From Anaeromusa acidaminophila DSM 3853 (GTDB lineage Bacteria > Bacillota > Negativicutes > Anaeromusales > Anaeromusaceae), in assembly GCF_000374545.1 (NCBI RefSeq), contig NZ_KB894602.1, forward strand, positions 1 to 59,801: DNA of 59,801 nucleotides, read 5' to 3'. The position numbers and the translations under genes were made by a program. Positions 15,414-24,858 of the stretch are shown here, one piece after another (positions within the stretch are counted from its first letter, which is position 1; every line of letters begins with the position of its first letter). Under the pieces are notes generated by a model. That model made no database searches and was not told where the DNA came from. It saw nothing but the letters and a program-made list of their open reading frames with translations.

Positions 15414-15646
15414 AGCTTGTCTCCTTTCAGGAAACAGGATGCTGAAACATAATAATGTATTAAGTAAAATTCGACGAAACAGATGCAAACCCCTGCTGGC
15501 TGACCAAGGATGCATGAATATAGGAGATAAGGAATAATTTCCGGTTGACTTCTGCGAGGAATTTGGAGAAAATGGACAATGGAGCGTCTATAAGTTGAGG
15601 CTCTCTGCCCTGCGGCGTTGGCCGGAGGGTTGGGAAGGAGTGTTTG

Positions 15647-16735
15647 TTGTTGAAGACCCCCTTAGATACGATTGAGGCGAAAGTCCGGGCCGGGGAGCGG
15701 CTGACCAAGGAAGACGGGCTGACGCTTTTTGCTTCGCCGGATATTGCGCGTATTGGTTATTTGGCGGACTTGGTTCGCCAGCGCATAAGCGGCAACAATG
15801 TCTACTTTAATGTGAACCGCCATGTGAATCTGACTAATATTTGCGTTTCGCGTTGCCGGTTCTGCGCCTTTGGACGGGATGAAGGAGATAAGAAGGCGTA
15901 CGCAATGAACCAGGAGGAAGTATTGCGGATTGCGAAGCTGGCCGCGCAGGACCCGGACTTGCGGGAACTGCATATTGTCAGCGGTTTGCACCCGGATTGG
16001 CCCTTTGAATACTATCTGGATGTTTTACGCATGTTGAAACGGGAATTGCCGCAATTGCATTTGAAGGCATTTACCGCTGTGGAAATTCATTATTTTTCTA
16101 AGTTATCCGGTTTGTCGGTGGCGGAAGTGCTCAAAGCCTTGCAGGAAGCTGGCTTGCAGTCTATTCCCGGCGGCGGCGCGGAAATTCTTTCCGACCGGGT
16201 GCGGCAGGAGCTGTGTCCCAACAAAGCAACCGCTTCCGAATGGCTGGAAGTGCAGCGTACAGCGCATAAGATGGGCATTCGCAGCAATGCGAGCATGCTT
16301 TACGGGCATATTGAAACACTGGAAGAACGAGTTGATCATCTGTTGTCGCTGCGGGCTTTGCAGGACGAAACAGGCGGCTTCCAGACCTTTATTTGTTTTC
16401 CGTTCCATCCCGGCAATACGGAACTAGAGTCGACGCATCAGCGGACCTCTTTGTGGGATGAGTTAAAAACAATGGCTATTTCACGCTTAATGCTGGATAA
16501 TTTCTCCAATATCAAGGCTTACTGGGTGATGCTGACGCTGCCGATTGCACAGTTGGCACTCGGTTTTGGCGCTAATGATATTGACGGGACGGTCAGTGAA
16601 GAAAAAATTATGCATGCCGCTGGCGCTAAATCGGCTACCTTTTTGACGCAGGAAACGATTATTGAAACCATTCGTCAAATTGGCCGAGTTCCGGTGGAAC
16701 GAGATTCTATGTATAAAATAATCCGTACCTTGTAG
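15647..16735 (+). CDS. mqnE: Aminodeoxyfutalosine synthase (radical SAM)
   Basis: A 362-residue radical SAM enzyme of menaquinone synthesis by the futalosine route. It joins the chorismate-derived enolpyruvyl benzoate to SAM-derived adenosine to give aminofutalosine. The cluster motif CVSRCRFCAF is near residue 62, and the MqnE-type motifs PGGGAEI, MLYGHIET, DETGGFQTFI and GANDIDGTV are present. The start is one of three consecutive TTG codons (15644, 15647, 15650) behind AAGGAG; 15647 gives the best spacing. Other mqn genes are not in the window. Confidence 0.93.
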   Translation: MLKTPLDTIEAKVRAGERLTKEDGLTLFASPDIARIGYLADLVRQRISGNNVYFNVNRHVNLTNICVSRCRFCAFGRDEGDKKAYAMNQEEVLRIAKLAAQDPDLRELHIVSGLHPDWPFEYYLDVLRMLKRELPQLHLKAFTAVEIHYFSKLSGLSVAEVLKALQEAGLQSIPGGGAEILSDRVRQELCPNKATASEWLEVQRTAHKMGIRSNASMLYGHIETLEERVDHLLSLRALQDETGGFQTFICFPFHPGNTELESTHQRTSLWDELKTMAISRLMLDNFSNIKAYWVMLTLPIAQLALGFGANDIDGTVSEEKIMHAAGAKSATFLTQETIIETIRQIGRVPVERDSMYKIIRTL

Positions 16736-16788
16736 GTCGGGAACTAAGAAAAAACCGGAGACGGAAAGCGGACAAGGAGGGTTCAGAG

Positions 16789-18537
16789 ATGCGTAAGCGG
16801 AGAATCCAAGGACTTTGTATACTGCTGATCTTAGTGGGAGTTTATGTATTCGTGCGGATGCCGGTGTTGGCGCTGGGCTTTACGGATTGGTCATTTCTTG
16901 CTTTTTGGGGCGGCGTAGCCTTGCTGGCGTGGCCCTTATCCGCATTGACGGAGCGGTTTCCTCATTTAATTACCCGCAATGCCTGGGAAGAGTTGCTGCG
17001 GCGTCTTTTGCCTTGGGCTTTTAAGCAGCGTCCGAGGGTGGTGGAGATCACCAATCATCGCCGTTTGGCTATGCTGATGATGCGTTATAAGGCCATGACT
17101 TTTATCGGGGCGGCCTTGTTGATTCTTGCGTTTTGCAATTTCTTTGTGTTTCCCATTTTGCTGAGCACGCCGGTTCTTTTCAGTCAACAGTATCGCAACT
17201 TGCTGGGACCGGTTACGGAAAGTTCCTTTTCATCGGATGTGGCGCCTATCAATCTAGGACAAATCCGCATTGTCGACGAGGAAATCGCCGCTAGGCTGGC
17301 AGATAAGAAGATCGGAGAAATTCCAGCCTTGGGCAGCGAGGTGCAGTTAGGGCAGATGTCTCTGCAGAAGGTGCGAGATCAGCTGTTTTATGTGGCGCCT
17401 TTAGAGTATCGCGGCTTTTTTCAATGGTGGAGCAACCGCCAAAAAGGCAGCCAAGGATATGTGATGGTTTCGGCGACTAATCCGCAGGATGTGCATTTGG
17501 TACAGCAGGTGAATGGTGAAGATATACGTCTGAAATACCAGACGAAAGGATTTTTTCTCGAAGACTTGCATCGGCATTTGTATCTTTCGGGACTTGTTGA
17601 TGTGGGTATTGGCGATCTTAGTTTCGAAGTGGATGACGATTTGCATCCCTACTGGGTGGCAACGTTATATCGGAATAAAATTGGCTATGGCGGCAGCGAT
17701 GTAGTTGGCGTGGCGGTGGTTGACGCCCAAAGCGGCGAGATTCAGCGTTATGGGCCGGAAGAAGTGCCGCGCTGGGTGGATCGGGTGCAGCCGGAGGATT
17801 TTCTTTTCCATCAAATTCGTGACTGGGGCGCCTATGTCAATGGCTTCTGGAATACGCTGCTGGCGAAAACCGGCACGCTGCGTCCCGCCGGAGACGGCTT
17901 GCATTTGATTTACGGCGATGACGACAATGTGTATTGGTATACAGGCATTTCTTCTTCCGGTAAGGATGAAAGTACCGTAGGCTTTGTGCTGGTTAACTCC
18001 CGAACGAAGGAAGTGCGGTGGTACAAGGTAGCGGGCGCCAATGAACTGAGCGCTAAGAAATCGGCGGAAGGTCAGGTACAGGAAAAAGCGTACCGCGCCG
18101 GCAGTCCGGTATTGTATAATATCGGCGGCGTGCCGACGTATATCATGCCTATGAAGGATAAGGAAGGCTTGTTGAAAGCCGTAGCCTTTGTCTCCGTGGA
18201 AAATTATAATATTGTCGGTGTTGGAGCTGACATGGAAAGCGCATACCGTTTGTATCGGCAGAACTTGGCGCAGACCGGCTTGGCGGATATTGGCTCCAGC
18301 GAGATGAAACAGAGTATTCTGCGCGGTCCGGTATCTCGCATCTCGCAGGTAGTACAGCATGGCGAATCGTACTATTTCCTGATGCTCGAAGGACAGAGCC
18401 CGGTGTTTATGGGGGCGGCGTCGCTTTCGCCCAAGCTGCCCTTAGTGCGTCCCGGCGATGTGGTGGATATTTCATTCACCGCTGGACATGGCGCAGCTCC
18501 GGCGGTGATGCATCAGTTTAAGACCGACTCCTATTAG
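16789..18537 (+). CDS. Conserved membrane protein of unknown function
   Basis: A 582-residue protein with three predicted transmembrane helices near the N-terminus (about 7-27, 33-55, 100-125). A long extracytoplasmic part of roughly 440 residues follows. That part contains segments such as VGVAVVDAQSGEIQRYGPEEVP and, later, VGFVLVNSRTKEVRWYKV, which look like two copies of a PepSY-like beta-strand unit, but I do not recognise the family. AAGGAGG precedes ATG 16789. It follows mqnE by 53 bases and ends in a good terminator. Confidence 0.7.
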   Translation: MRKRRIQGLCILLILVGVYVFVRMPVLALGFTDWSFLAFWGGVALLAWPLSALTERFPHLITRNAWEELLRRLLPWAFKQRPRVVEITNHRRLAMLMMRYKAMTFIGAALLILAFCNFFVFPILLSTPVLFSQQYRNLLGPVTESSFSSDVAPINLGQIRIVDEEIAARLADKKIGEIPALGSEVQLGQMSLQKVRDQLFYVAPLEYRGFFQWWSNRQKGSQGYVMVSATNPQDVHLVQQVNGEDIRLKYQTKGFFLEDLHRHLYLSGLVDVGIGDLSFEVDDDLHPYWVATLYRNKIGYGGSDVVGVAVVDAQSGEIQRYGPEEVPRWVDRVQPEDFLFHQIRDWGAYVNGFWNTLLAKTGTLRPAGDGLHLIYGDDDNVYWYTGISSSGKDESTVGFVLVNSRTKEVRWYKVAGANELSAKKSAEGQVQEKAYRAGSPVLYNIGGVPTYIMPMKDKEGLLKAVAFVSVENYNIVGVGADMESAYRLYRQNLAQTGLADIGSSEMKQSILRGPVSRISQVVQHGESYYFLMLEGQSPVFMGAASLSPKLPLVRPGDVVDISFTAGHGAAPAVMHQFKTDSY

Positions 18538-18558
18538 GAAATCTTGGAACCATGAAGC

Positions 18559-18592
18559 AAAGACGTAGCAGGAGGTGCTGCGTCTTTCTTTT
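18559..18592 (+). terminator. Rho-independent terminator
   Basis: AAAGACGTAGCA (18559-18570) pairs with TGCTGCGTCTTT (18576-18587) over 12 bp with one wobble, then CTTTT. Confidence 0.85.
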
Positions 18593-19005
18593 ACGGAGCT
18601 GCTGCATTGCTCACATCTTGCGCCAAAGCAGACCTTTTTCCGCCAAACTTTGTCAGAAAGCCTCGGCATAGCTCCACTTAGCCAGGGCCCTGCCAATTTA
18701 TTCGTATCACACGTCAGAGGCAATTCTTTTTTCACCTGGCTGTGTCAGAAAACCTTGAAAGAGCGCCGCTATTCCTGCGGCATTCTTCCTTGCCAGGAGA
18801 AAAAATCTCTTGTCCTGGCGGTGCACTCATTAAATCAGCAGGACCCTATAAACTTAAATCAGCGGGGCTTTTCGTACCCTCCATTTACTCCCTCTACTCC
18901 TGTTAAAATCCTCTGTCCCGCATCCTGTTTTTTGGGGCAGGAAACCAAGAGAGCATGCCGAATATAATGAAGAATATTTGTTTTTGGAAAAAATTATGAG
19001 GTGAA
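18593..19005. other. Spacer upstream of the PBP gene
   Basis: No convincing gene. It contains short inverted repeats (for example CCAGGA/TCCTGG near 18794-18819) and pyrimidine-rich repeat copy 6. An open frame of 130 codons spans the repeat, lacks a ribosome site and resembles no protein I know. Confidence 0.7.
18874..18908 (+). repeat. Pyrimidine-rich intergenic repeat, copy 6
   Basis: CGTACCCTCCATTTACTCCC followed by TCTACTCCTGTTAAA. It matches the first half of copy 2 closely. Confidence 0.75.
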
Positions 19006-19014
19006 ATGATCTAT

Positions 19015-21099
19015 ATGCTACGACGTTTACGTGGATGGAGCGTTCTCTGTTTGTTGATGGCTGCCGTGTCGCTAGTGAGCGGCTGCGGTTTCTTTGATTT
19101 TGGCAGCAGTGATTTGCAGAAAAACAGCGCCGCTTCGACGCAGCTGTATGATGCGGCGGGGAACTTGCTGGCGACGCTGCATGCCGAAGAAAATCGGGTG
19201 CCGGTGCCGTTGAAGGAAATTCCGGACAATTTAAAGAAAGCCTTTATTGCGACGGAAGATTCCCGATTTTATGATCATCCAGGCATTGATGTACGCGGTA
19301 TTGCTAGAGCTGTCTGGGTAAACGTTACCTCCGGCGGCGTAGCGGAGGGCGCTAGCACGATTACGCAGCAGTTGGCCCGTAATGCCCTTTTGACGCATGA
19401 GCGTACGTTCACGCGCAAGGTGCGGGAGATTTTTCTAGCCTTTGAGTTGGAAGCAAAGTACTCTAAAAACGAAATTCTGGAAATGTATCTGAACCAGATT
19501 TATTTCGGCGAAGGCGCTTATGGCGTCCAGGCGGCGGCGCAGGTTTACTTTGGCAAGGATGTGCGCGAGCTGTCTTTGGCCGAATGCGCCATGCTGGCTG
19601 GCTTGCCGCAGCGTCCTAGCGAGCTGTCGCCGCTGCGCAATCCCAAAGGGGCCAAAGAGCGCCAGCAGGTTGTGCTGGATCAGATGGTTAAATATAACTA
19701 CTTGGATTCCCTGAGCGCTGCCAAGGCTGCCAAGGTTGAATTGCATTATGGCGGCAGCGGGGCTCGTAAGAAGGAAACAACCGCCTCGTATTTCGTGGAT
19801 TATGTGACACAGCGCCTCATTGAAAAATACGGAGCTCGCATGGTATATTCCGGCGGCTTAAAGGTATACACTACCTTGGATTCCGATATGCAGCAGGCGG
19901 CGGAGCAGGCTCTTTGGAGCCAACTGCCGAAAAGCCATACTTCGGAAGGCGGCGTACAACAGCCGCAAGGAGCATTGGTGGCTATTGAGCCTTCGACCGG
20001 GGCCATTCGCGCGATGGTGGGAGGCCGGGGAACGGACCAGTTTAACCGTGCTGTGCTGGCGGAACGGCAGCCAGGCTCGGCATTTAAGCCGTTTGTTTAC
20101 TTGTCGGTACTCCAGCAGGGCGTTTCGCCGGAGGCGCGCATTGATGACCGAGCGGTTACTTTCGGCAGTTATGCGCCGCAGAACTATGATGGGCGTTTTC
20201 GCGGTGTCGTAACGCTGCGGCAAGCGTTAGAGCAGTCCCTCAACGTGGTGGCGGTTCGTTTAGCGCGGCAGGTAGGACCGGAAAAAATTGTAGAAAATGC
20301 TGAAAAAATGGGCATTACTACATTGGTGAAAAGCGGCAGTGTGAACGACATGACGTTGGGCATGTCGCTGGGGGGTCTGACGCGGGGGGTTACGCCTTTG
20401 GAATTGGCGGAGGCTTATGGCGTTATGGCCAATCAGGGGGCGCGTGCGCCTTCGATGGCGATTTTGAAGGTTGTGGATCGGAATGGTAAAGTGCTGGAAG
20501 ACAATCGTCCTCAAAGTACTCAGGTCGTTGACAGCCGGGCCGTATCGGTGCTGGTGGATATGATGCGCGGCGTCATTAGCCAGGGTACCGGTACTGGAGC
20601 AAGCATTGGCCGTCCTGCGGCGGGCAAGACGGGAACTACCAACGATTATAAAGACGCTTGGTTTGCCGGCTTTACGCCGAATTTGGCGGCGGTAGTTTGG
20701 CTGGGGGCTGACGACAACCGCAGTCTGGGCGGTATTACCGGCGGGGAAACGCCAGCATCCATTTGGCGGCAGTTTATGAAAGCGGCTACAGCTAAATTGC
20801 CGGTGAAGGACTTCCCTGGTCCGGCAGGCGGCTTCTATAAAGGGCTGGGAGAGCTGGGTGCGTCCCAGGCAAGCCAACTTCCGCCGGAAGAGCTTAAGGA
20901 TGCTATTATACTCGACGGAGAGATGAAACCAGATAAGACGAAGGAAACTGAAAAAGGGACGTCCGGGGCAGGCGCTAAAGACGCCAAAGGGCAGTCGCCG
21001 ACGTTGCGTCTAGAAGACCGGCCGTTAGAAGAGCCGGGGGGCAAAGGGAAAGCGGCAACACAGCCGCCTACAGCGCCACCCCCTAAAGAGGCGCCTTGA
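19015..21099 (+). CDS. Class A penicillin-binding protein (PBP1A-like)
   Basis: A 694-residue bifunctional peptidoglycan synthase. The glycosyltransferase (GT51) domain has EDSRFYDHPGID, GASTITQQLARN and LEMYLNQIYFG. The transpeptidase domain has SAFK (SxxK serine), SLN and KTGTT motifs. A roughly 70-residue tail rich in Lys, Glu and Pro ends the protein. With ATG 19015 (GAGGTG 10 bases upstream) the N-terminus reads like a lipoprotein signal: RRLR, a hydrophobic core, then LVSGC with Cys24. Class A PBPs are normally anchored by an uncleaved helix. An alternative start is ATG 19006. Confidence 0.93.
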   Translation: MLRRLRGWSVLCLLMAAVSLVSGCGFFDFGSSDLQKNSAASTQLYDAAGNLLATLHAEENRVPVPLKEIPDNLKKAFIATEDSRFYDHPGIDVRGIARAVWVNVTSGGVAEGASTITQQLARNALLTHERTFTRKVREIFLAFELEAKYSKNEILEMYLNQIYFGEGAYGVQAAAQVYFGKDVRELSLAECAMLAGLPQRPSELSPLRNPKGAKERQQVVLDQMVKYNYLDSLSAAKAAKVELHYGGSGARKKETTASYFVDYVTQRLIEKYGARMVYSGGLKVYTTLDSDMQQAAEQALWSQLPKSHTSEGGVQQPQGALVAIEPSTGAIRAMVGGRGTDQFNRAVLAERQPGSAFKPFVYLSVLQQGVSPEARIDDRAVTFGSYAPQNYDGRFRGVVTLRQALEQSLNVVAVRLARQVGPEKIVENAEKMGITTLVKSGSVNDMTLGMSLGGLTRGVTPLELAEAYGVMANQGARAPSMAILKVVDRNGKVLEDNRPQSTQVVDSRAVSVLVDMMRGVISQGTGTGASIGRPAAGKTGTTNDYKDAWFAGFTPNLAAVVWLGADDNRSLGGITGGETPASIWRQFMKAATAKLPVKDFPGPAGGFYKGLGELGASQASQLPPEELKDAIILDGEMKPDKTKETEKGTSGAGAKDAKGQSPTLRLEDRPLEEPGGKGKAATQPPTAPPPKEAP

Positions 21100-21130
21100 T
21101 GAAGTCCAACTGCGATGGAATAAAGGGGGA

Positions 21131-22240
21131 ATGATCGTGCTCGGAAACTGGAAAAAAGCCGGTGCAGTCGTAGTGTTGGCGTGCTGCTTATGCCTGCCGC
21201 AGGCGTTTGGGGCGGCAAAACCCGTAGCGAAGGCGCCGGTGGTATCTGCGACCTTGCTGCAGCAAGGGGATAGCGCTTATGCGGCGCAAGATTACGCTCA
21301 AGCAGAAACGGTTTACGGGGCGGTGCTTCAGCAAGATAAGTCGGCAGCTGTTTATGTTAAACGCGGAAATTCCCGCTATGCCCAAAAGAGATATCAAGAG
21401 GCCTTGGAAGATTATAATCAGGCCTTGGAATTATCACCTGCTTCGTGGTCATGGTATGAACAGCGAGGCCATGCGTACTTAGCATTAGAGCAATGGCAGC
21501 AGGCGGCGGACGATTACGCCAAAGCCGCTCTCAATAGCGCGCTGTCGCCAGACGGCTTTATCTATAAAGGACGTGCGCTGGCTGCTTTGGGGCAGCATCA
21601 AAAAGCGGCGGAGGCGTATGGGCAGGCCATGGGGTTGTTGGCTGGCCGGGCGGATCTATTGGCTGCTCGGGCGGGAGAGCTGATGTATCTGGGCGAGTGG
21701 GAAGCCGCCTTGATTGATTATGACGAAGCGCTGAAACGGCAGCCCGGACAGGCATACTGGCTTTACAACCGCGGCAATGTGCAGCGGAAATTAGGACGCA
21801 ACGAAGGCGCTATGGCAGACTATAACGCCGCTGTGCAAGCAGAACCGAAGCTGGCTATGGCGTACTATCAATTGGCGAACATGCAAGCGGCGGGAGAAAA
21901 CGTGAGCGGTGCCATTGAAAATTATACGAAGGCCATTGACGCTCAACCGGAACAGGCTATGTTTTGGCATAATCGAGGCGCGTTGTTCTTGCGGCAGCAA
22001 AAGGAAAGTGAAGCTTTGGCGGATTTCCGCAAGGCCTTGTCCATACAACCGGAATATGGCTTAGCTTACTATAGCAAGGCGCTGGCGCTGGAAAGCCTCA
22101 GCCGCAAGCAGGGCGGCTGGGGACAGGATTTGTTGCAGGAAACCATTGGCGCTTACGAACAGTATCTCAAGTATGCCGGTGATGACGCGACGCGTCGAGA
22201 TTGGGTGGAACGAAGACTGAAAGAGCTGCGTAATTCATAA
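21131..22240 (+). CDS. Secreted tetratricopeptide-repeat protein
   Basis: A 369-residue protein with an N-terminal signal peptide ending near AFGAA. About eight TPR units follow (for example YVKRGNSRYAQKRYQEALED and FWHNRGALFLRQQKESEALA). It is likely an extracytoplasmic scaffold. It starts 31 bases after the PBP gene and is probably cotranscribed, so it may assist cell-wall synthesis; that link is inferred from position only. Confidence 0.85.
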   Translation: MIVLGNWKKAGAVVVLACCLCLPQAFGAAKPVAKAPVVSATLLQQGDSAYAAQDYAQAETVYGAVLQQDKSAAVYVKRGNSRYAQKRYQEALEDYNQALELSPASWSWYEQRGHAYLALEQWQQAADDYAKAALNSALSPDGFIYKGRALAALGQHQKAAEAYGQAMGLLAGRADLLAARAGELMYLGEWEAALIDYDEALKRQPGQAYWLYNRGNVQRKLGRNEGAMADYNAAVQAEPKLAMAYYQLANMQAAGENVSGAIENYTKAIDAQPEQAMFWHNRGALFLRQQKESEALADFRKALSIQPEYGLAYYSKALALESLSRKQGGWGQDLLQETIGAYEQYLKYAGDDATRRDWVERRLKELRNS

Positions 22241-22271
22241 AAATTAGTGGTTCCCTAAGGGAGGCGGCGAA

Positions 22272-22964
22272 ATGAGAATTATCATTATCGGTGCAGGTCG
22301 GTTAGGGCGTGCGCTAGGAATATTGTGGAAGAACCAGCATGAGATTGTCTTTTTTGACCGAGATGAAAAGGTAGCGCAGGAAGCGGCGGCGGAATTGGGA
22401 GTGGCAGCGGTTGCAGCCAAAGAGCAGTTGCCGGAGGAGGCGATCGTTGTCTTGGCGGTGCCGGGACCTGTGGCGGCGCAGGCTTTAAATACGCTAGCCA
22501 AGCTGGAGCGCCCTTATGCCGTGCTTTCCGTGGCAACGGCATTAAGCCGCAAACAGCTGGATGTAGCTACCGAAGAGCCGCTGCGTTCGTTGGGGGTAAA
22601 AATTGTCGGACAGGCGGATCATATGGCTCAAGGGGAGCACCCGGTGATTGTGATCGATCAAGGTCCGGAGAAACTGGTTGCTTTGGCGAAGGAGCTTTTT
22701 TCTTCGGTAGGCAAAACTTGCGTGGGCGTGGCGGATGTAGTGACGGAAATCAACCGTATTGCTACGCAGGCGGCGCTGGAGGCGGCAGTGCATATTGAGA
22801 GCACGCTGCGCCATAAGCTGGACGTTTGTGATCCCGCTGTGATTCAAAGCGCAATAAGCCAAGTGGCGGCAGGCACGCTCAAGGCCTATGCGGCAGGAGA
22901 TTTGGGGCCGTTTGCGCGGGATATTGTACGGCAATTGAAAAAAAGTTCCGAAGGAACTGCATAA
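22272..22964 (+). CDS. NAD(P)-binding Rossmann protein of the prephenate dehydrogenase / F420-type reductase clan
   Basis: A 230-residue protein starting with the dinucleotide-binding motif IIIGAGRLGRALG. It continues with FFDRDEK (second strand acidic residue), VVLAVPGP and VLSVATAL. It resembles ProC, TyrA and F420-dependent reductase relatives but lacks clear catalytic signatures of any one of them. A GGGAGGCGG site precedes the ATG. It follows the TPR gene by 31 bases and ends with a terminator. Confidence 0.7.
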   Translation: MRIIIIGAGRLGRALGILWKNQHEIVFFDRDEKVAQEAAAELGVAAVAAKEQLPEEAIVVLAVPGPVAAQALNTLAKLERPYAVLSVATALSRKQLDVATEEPLRSLGVKIVGQADHMAQGEHPVIVIDQGPEKLVALAKELFSSVGKTCVGVADVVTEINRIATQAALEAAVHIESTLRHKLDVCDPAVIQSAISQVAAGTLKAYAAGDLGPFARDIVRQLKKSSEGTA

Positions 22965-22986
22965 AAGGCATCAGCAAATTGGTTAG

Positions 22987-23034
22987 GGCTGTGGCTAAAC
23001 TTTTGAAAAAGTTGGCTGCAGCCTTATTTCTTTT
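22987..23034 (+). terminator. Rho-independent terminator before pdxS
   Basis: GGCTGTGGCTAAACTT pairs with AAGTTGGCTGCAGCC (one bulge and one mismatch) around a short loop, followed by TTATTTCTTTT. Confidence 0.75.
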
Positions 23035-23189
23035 AAAACTGTACTTGCTTAAAATGATATTTCTGTATATTTCAACAGGATCAGATTTGATTTATACTAC
23101 AGTTGTGTTTTGCAAAACGCTTGGTTTTTAAAGAGACCTGAGACGAAAATGTTAAATTTTTGGCACGGGAAGTAATAGGAGGAAGTACG

Positions 23190-24071
23190 ATGCAAGAAGG
23201 AACTTTTCGAGTGAAAGCCGGTTTAGCGGAGATGCTCAAAGGCGGCGTAATTATGGATGTAACTACACCAGAGCAGGCGAAAATTGCAGAAGAAGCTGGT
23301 GCTTGCGCCGTTATGGCTCTGGAGCGGGTTCCTGCAGATATCCGGGCTGCTGGCGGCGTCGCCCGCATGGCGGATCCTGAGGTGGTGCAGCGGATTATGG
23401 AAGTGGCCACCATTCCGGTCATGGCTAAGGCGCGGATTGGGCATTTTGTAGAGGCGCAGATTTTAGAAGCTCTGGGGGCGGATTATATTGACGAGAGCGA
23501 AGTTCTTACGCCTGCAGACGACAAGTTCCACATCAATAAACATAATTTTAAGGTGCCTTTTGTTTGCGGAGCTAAAAACTTAGGCGAAGCGCTGCGGCGT
23601 ATTGGCGAGGGCGCGGCCATGATTCGCACTAAAGGAGAGCCCGGAACGGGCAATGTAGTAGAAGCGGTCAAGCATATGCGTATGGTTTCCAGTGAAATTC
23701 GAGTGCTGCAAAATTTGCCGGAAGAAGAAGTGGCATCGTTTGCTAAAAATATAGCAGCTCCCTTGGAGCTAGTCTGGGAAGTCCGCAAATTAGGACGGTT
23801 GCCGGTAGTTAACTTTGCCGCCGGCGGTATCGCCACCCCGGCTGACGCCGCGCTGATGATGCAGCTTGGCTGTGACGGCGTGTTTGTGGGCTCCGGTATA
23901 TTCAAGTCCGGTGATCCGGTAAAACGCGCCAAAGCCATAGTAGCGGCGACTACGTATTATAATGATCCTAAAATGCTGGCGGAAATCTCCCGGGACTTAG
24001 GCGAACCGATGGTGGGTATTGAAATTGATGTGATTCCGGCGCATGAGCGCATGCAGGAACGCGGCTGGTAA
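23190..24071 (+). CDS. pdxS: Pyridoxal 5'-phosphate synthase subunit PdxS
   Basis: A 293-residue synthase subunit of the DXP-independent PLP pathway. It condenses ribose 5-phosphate, glyceraldehyde 3-phosphate and ammonia from PdxT. Catalytic Lys80 lies in [11 protein letters not shown] (Lys81 in Bacillus numbering), and the second lysine in the [10 protein letters not shown] phosphate loop. AGGAGG lies 7 bases before ATG 23190. pdxT follows after 6 bases. No PdxR-type regulator is adjacent. Confidence 0.97.
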   Translation: MQEGTFRVKAGLAEMLKGGVIMDVTTPEQAKIAEEAGACAVMALERVPADIRAAGGVARMADPEVVQRIMEVATIPVMAKARIGHFVEAQILEALGADYIDESEVLTPADDKFHINKHNFKVPFVCGAKNLGEALRRIGEGAAMIRTKGEPGTGNVVEAVKHMRMVSSEIRVLQNLPEEEVASFAKNIAAPLELVWEVRKLGRLPVVNFAAGGIATPADAALMMQLGCDGVFVGSGIFKSGDPVKRAKAIVAATTYYNDPKMLAEISRDLGEPMVGIEIDVIPAHERMQERGW

Positions 24072-24077
24072 GAGCTG

Positions 24078-24653
24078 ATGAAAATTGGCGTGTTGGCGCT
24101 GCAAGGCGCTTTTCGAGAACATATACTTATTCTGGAGCGCTGCGGCGCGGACGTGCGCGAAGTGCGCAAAGCGGCGCAGCTAGAGGGACTGGCTGGTCTC
24201 GTTATGCCGGGAGGAGAAAGTACGACCATCGGCAAGCTCATGGTGGAGTTTGGCTTGGTGGAGAAAATTAAGGAACGTTATGCCGAGGGCATGGCCATTT
24301 ATGGAACCTGCGCCGGAATGATTCTTCTTTGCCGGGAGATTGTAGGCAGCGACCAGCCAAGATTAGGGCTCTTTGACGCCAGCGTACAGCGCAATGCGTT
24401 TGGGCGGCAGAGGGAAAGTTTTGAAGCGGATCTGCTTGTGCCGGAGATAAACGCCGGCGAGAAACCCATTCGCGCCGTGTTTATTCGCGCTCCGTATCTA
24501 GAGCAAGTAGGGCGGGATGTGCAAGTTTTGGCGGAGGTGAATGGGAAAGCGGTCATCGCTCGTCAAGGAAAGATCTTAGTGACTTCCTTTCATCCGGAAT
24601 TGACTACGGATGACCGCATTCATCAGTATTTTTTGCAAATGATAACCAAATAA
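24078..24653 (+). CDS. pdxT: Pyridoxal 5'-phosphate synthase glutaminase PdxT
   Basis: A 191-residue class I glutaminase that supplies ammonia to PdxS. The oxyanion and nucleophile motifs are MPGGEST and GTCAGMILL (catalytic Cys), and the catalytic His-Glu pair is in SFHPEL. It is coupled to pdxS (6-base gap) and closed by a strong terminator. Confidence 0.97.
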   Translation: MKIGVLALQGAFREHILILERCGADVREVRKAAQLEGLAGLVMPGGESTTIGKLMVEFGLVEKIKERYAEGMAIYGTCAGMILLCREIVGSDQPRLGLFDASVQRNAFGRQRESFEADLLVPEINAGEKPIRAVFIRAPYLEQVGRDVQVLAEVNGKAVIARQGKILVTSFHPELTTDDRIHQYFLQMITK

Positions 24654-24670
24654 CGTGGGCGTGTTTTTTG

Positions 24671-24708
24671 TAGCAAGCTGTTTGCCTGGCAAATAGCTTG
24701 CTATTTTT
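24671..24708 (+). terminator. Rho-independent terminator of pdxST
   Basis: TAGCAAGCTGTTTGCC pairs with GGCAAATAGCTTGCTA with only one wobble, followed by TTTTT. Confidence 0.9.
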
Positions 24709-24858
24709 GAGACGTAGAGCCTGCAGAAGCAGGACTTTTAGGTGCGAACGGGAATAATAAAATGAGAACCCCCAAAGCCATTTCCGTAGAAACTATAATT
24801 GTGGGATGTAGGATGAATAACCTAAAAAAAACTTGCGCGAGCAAGTAGGAGTTGTGCG

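Noticed and set aside
18575-18967. 130-codon open frame before the PBP gene
   Set aside because: It covers a terminator and a repeat copy, lacks a ribosome site and has no recognisable composition of a protein.
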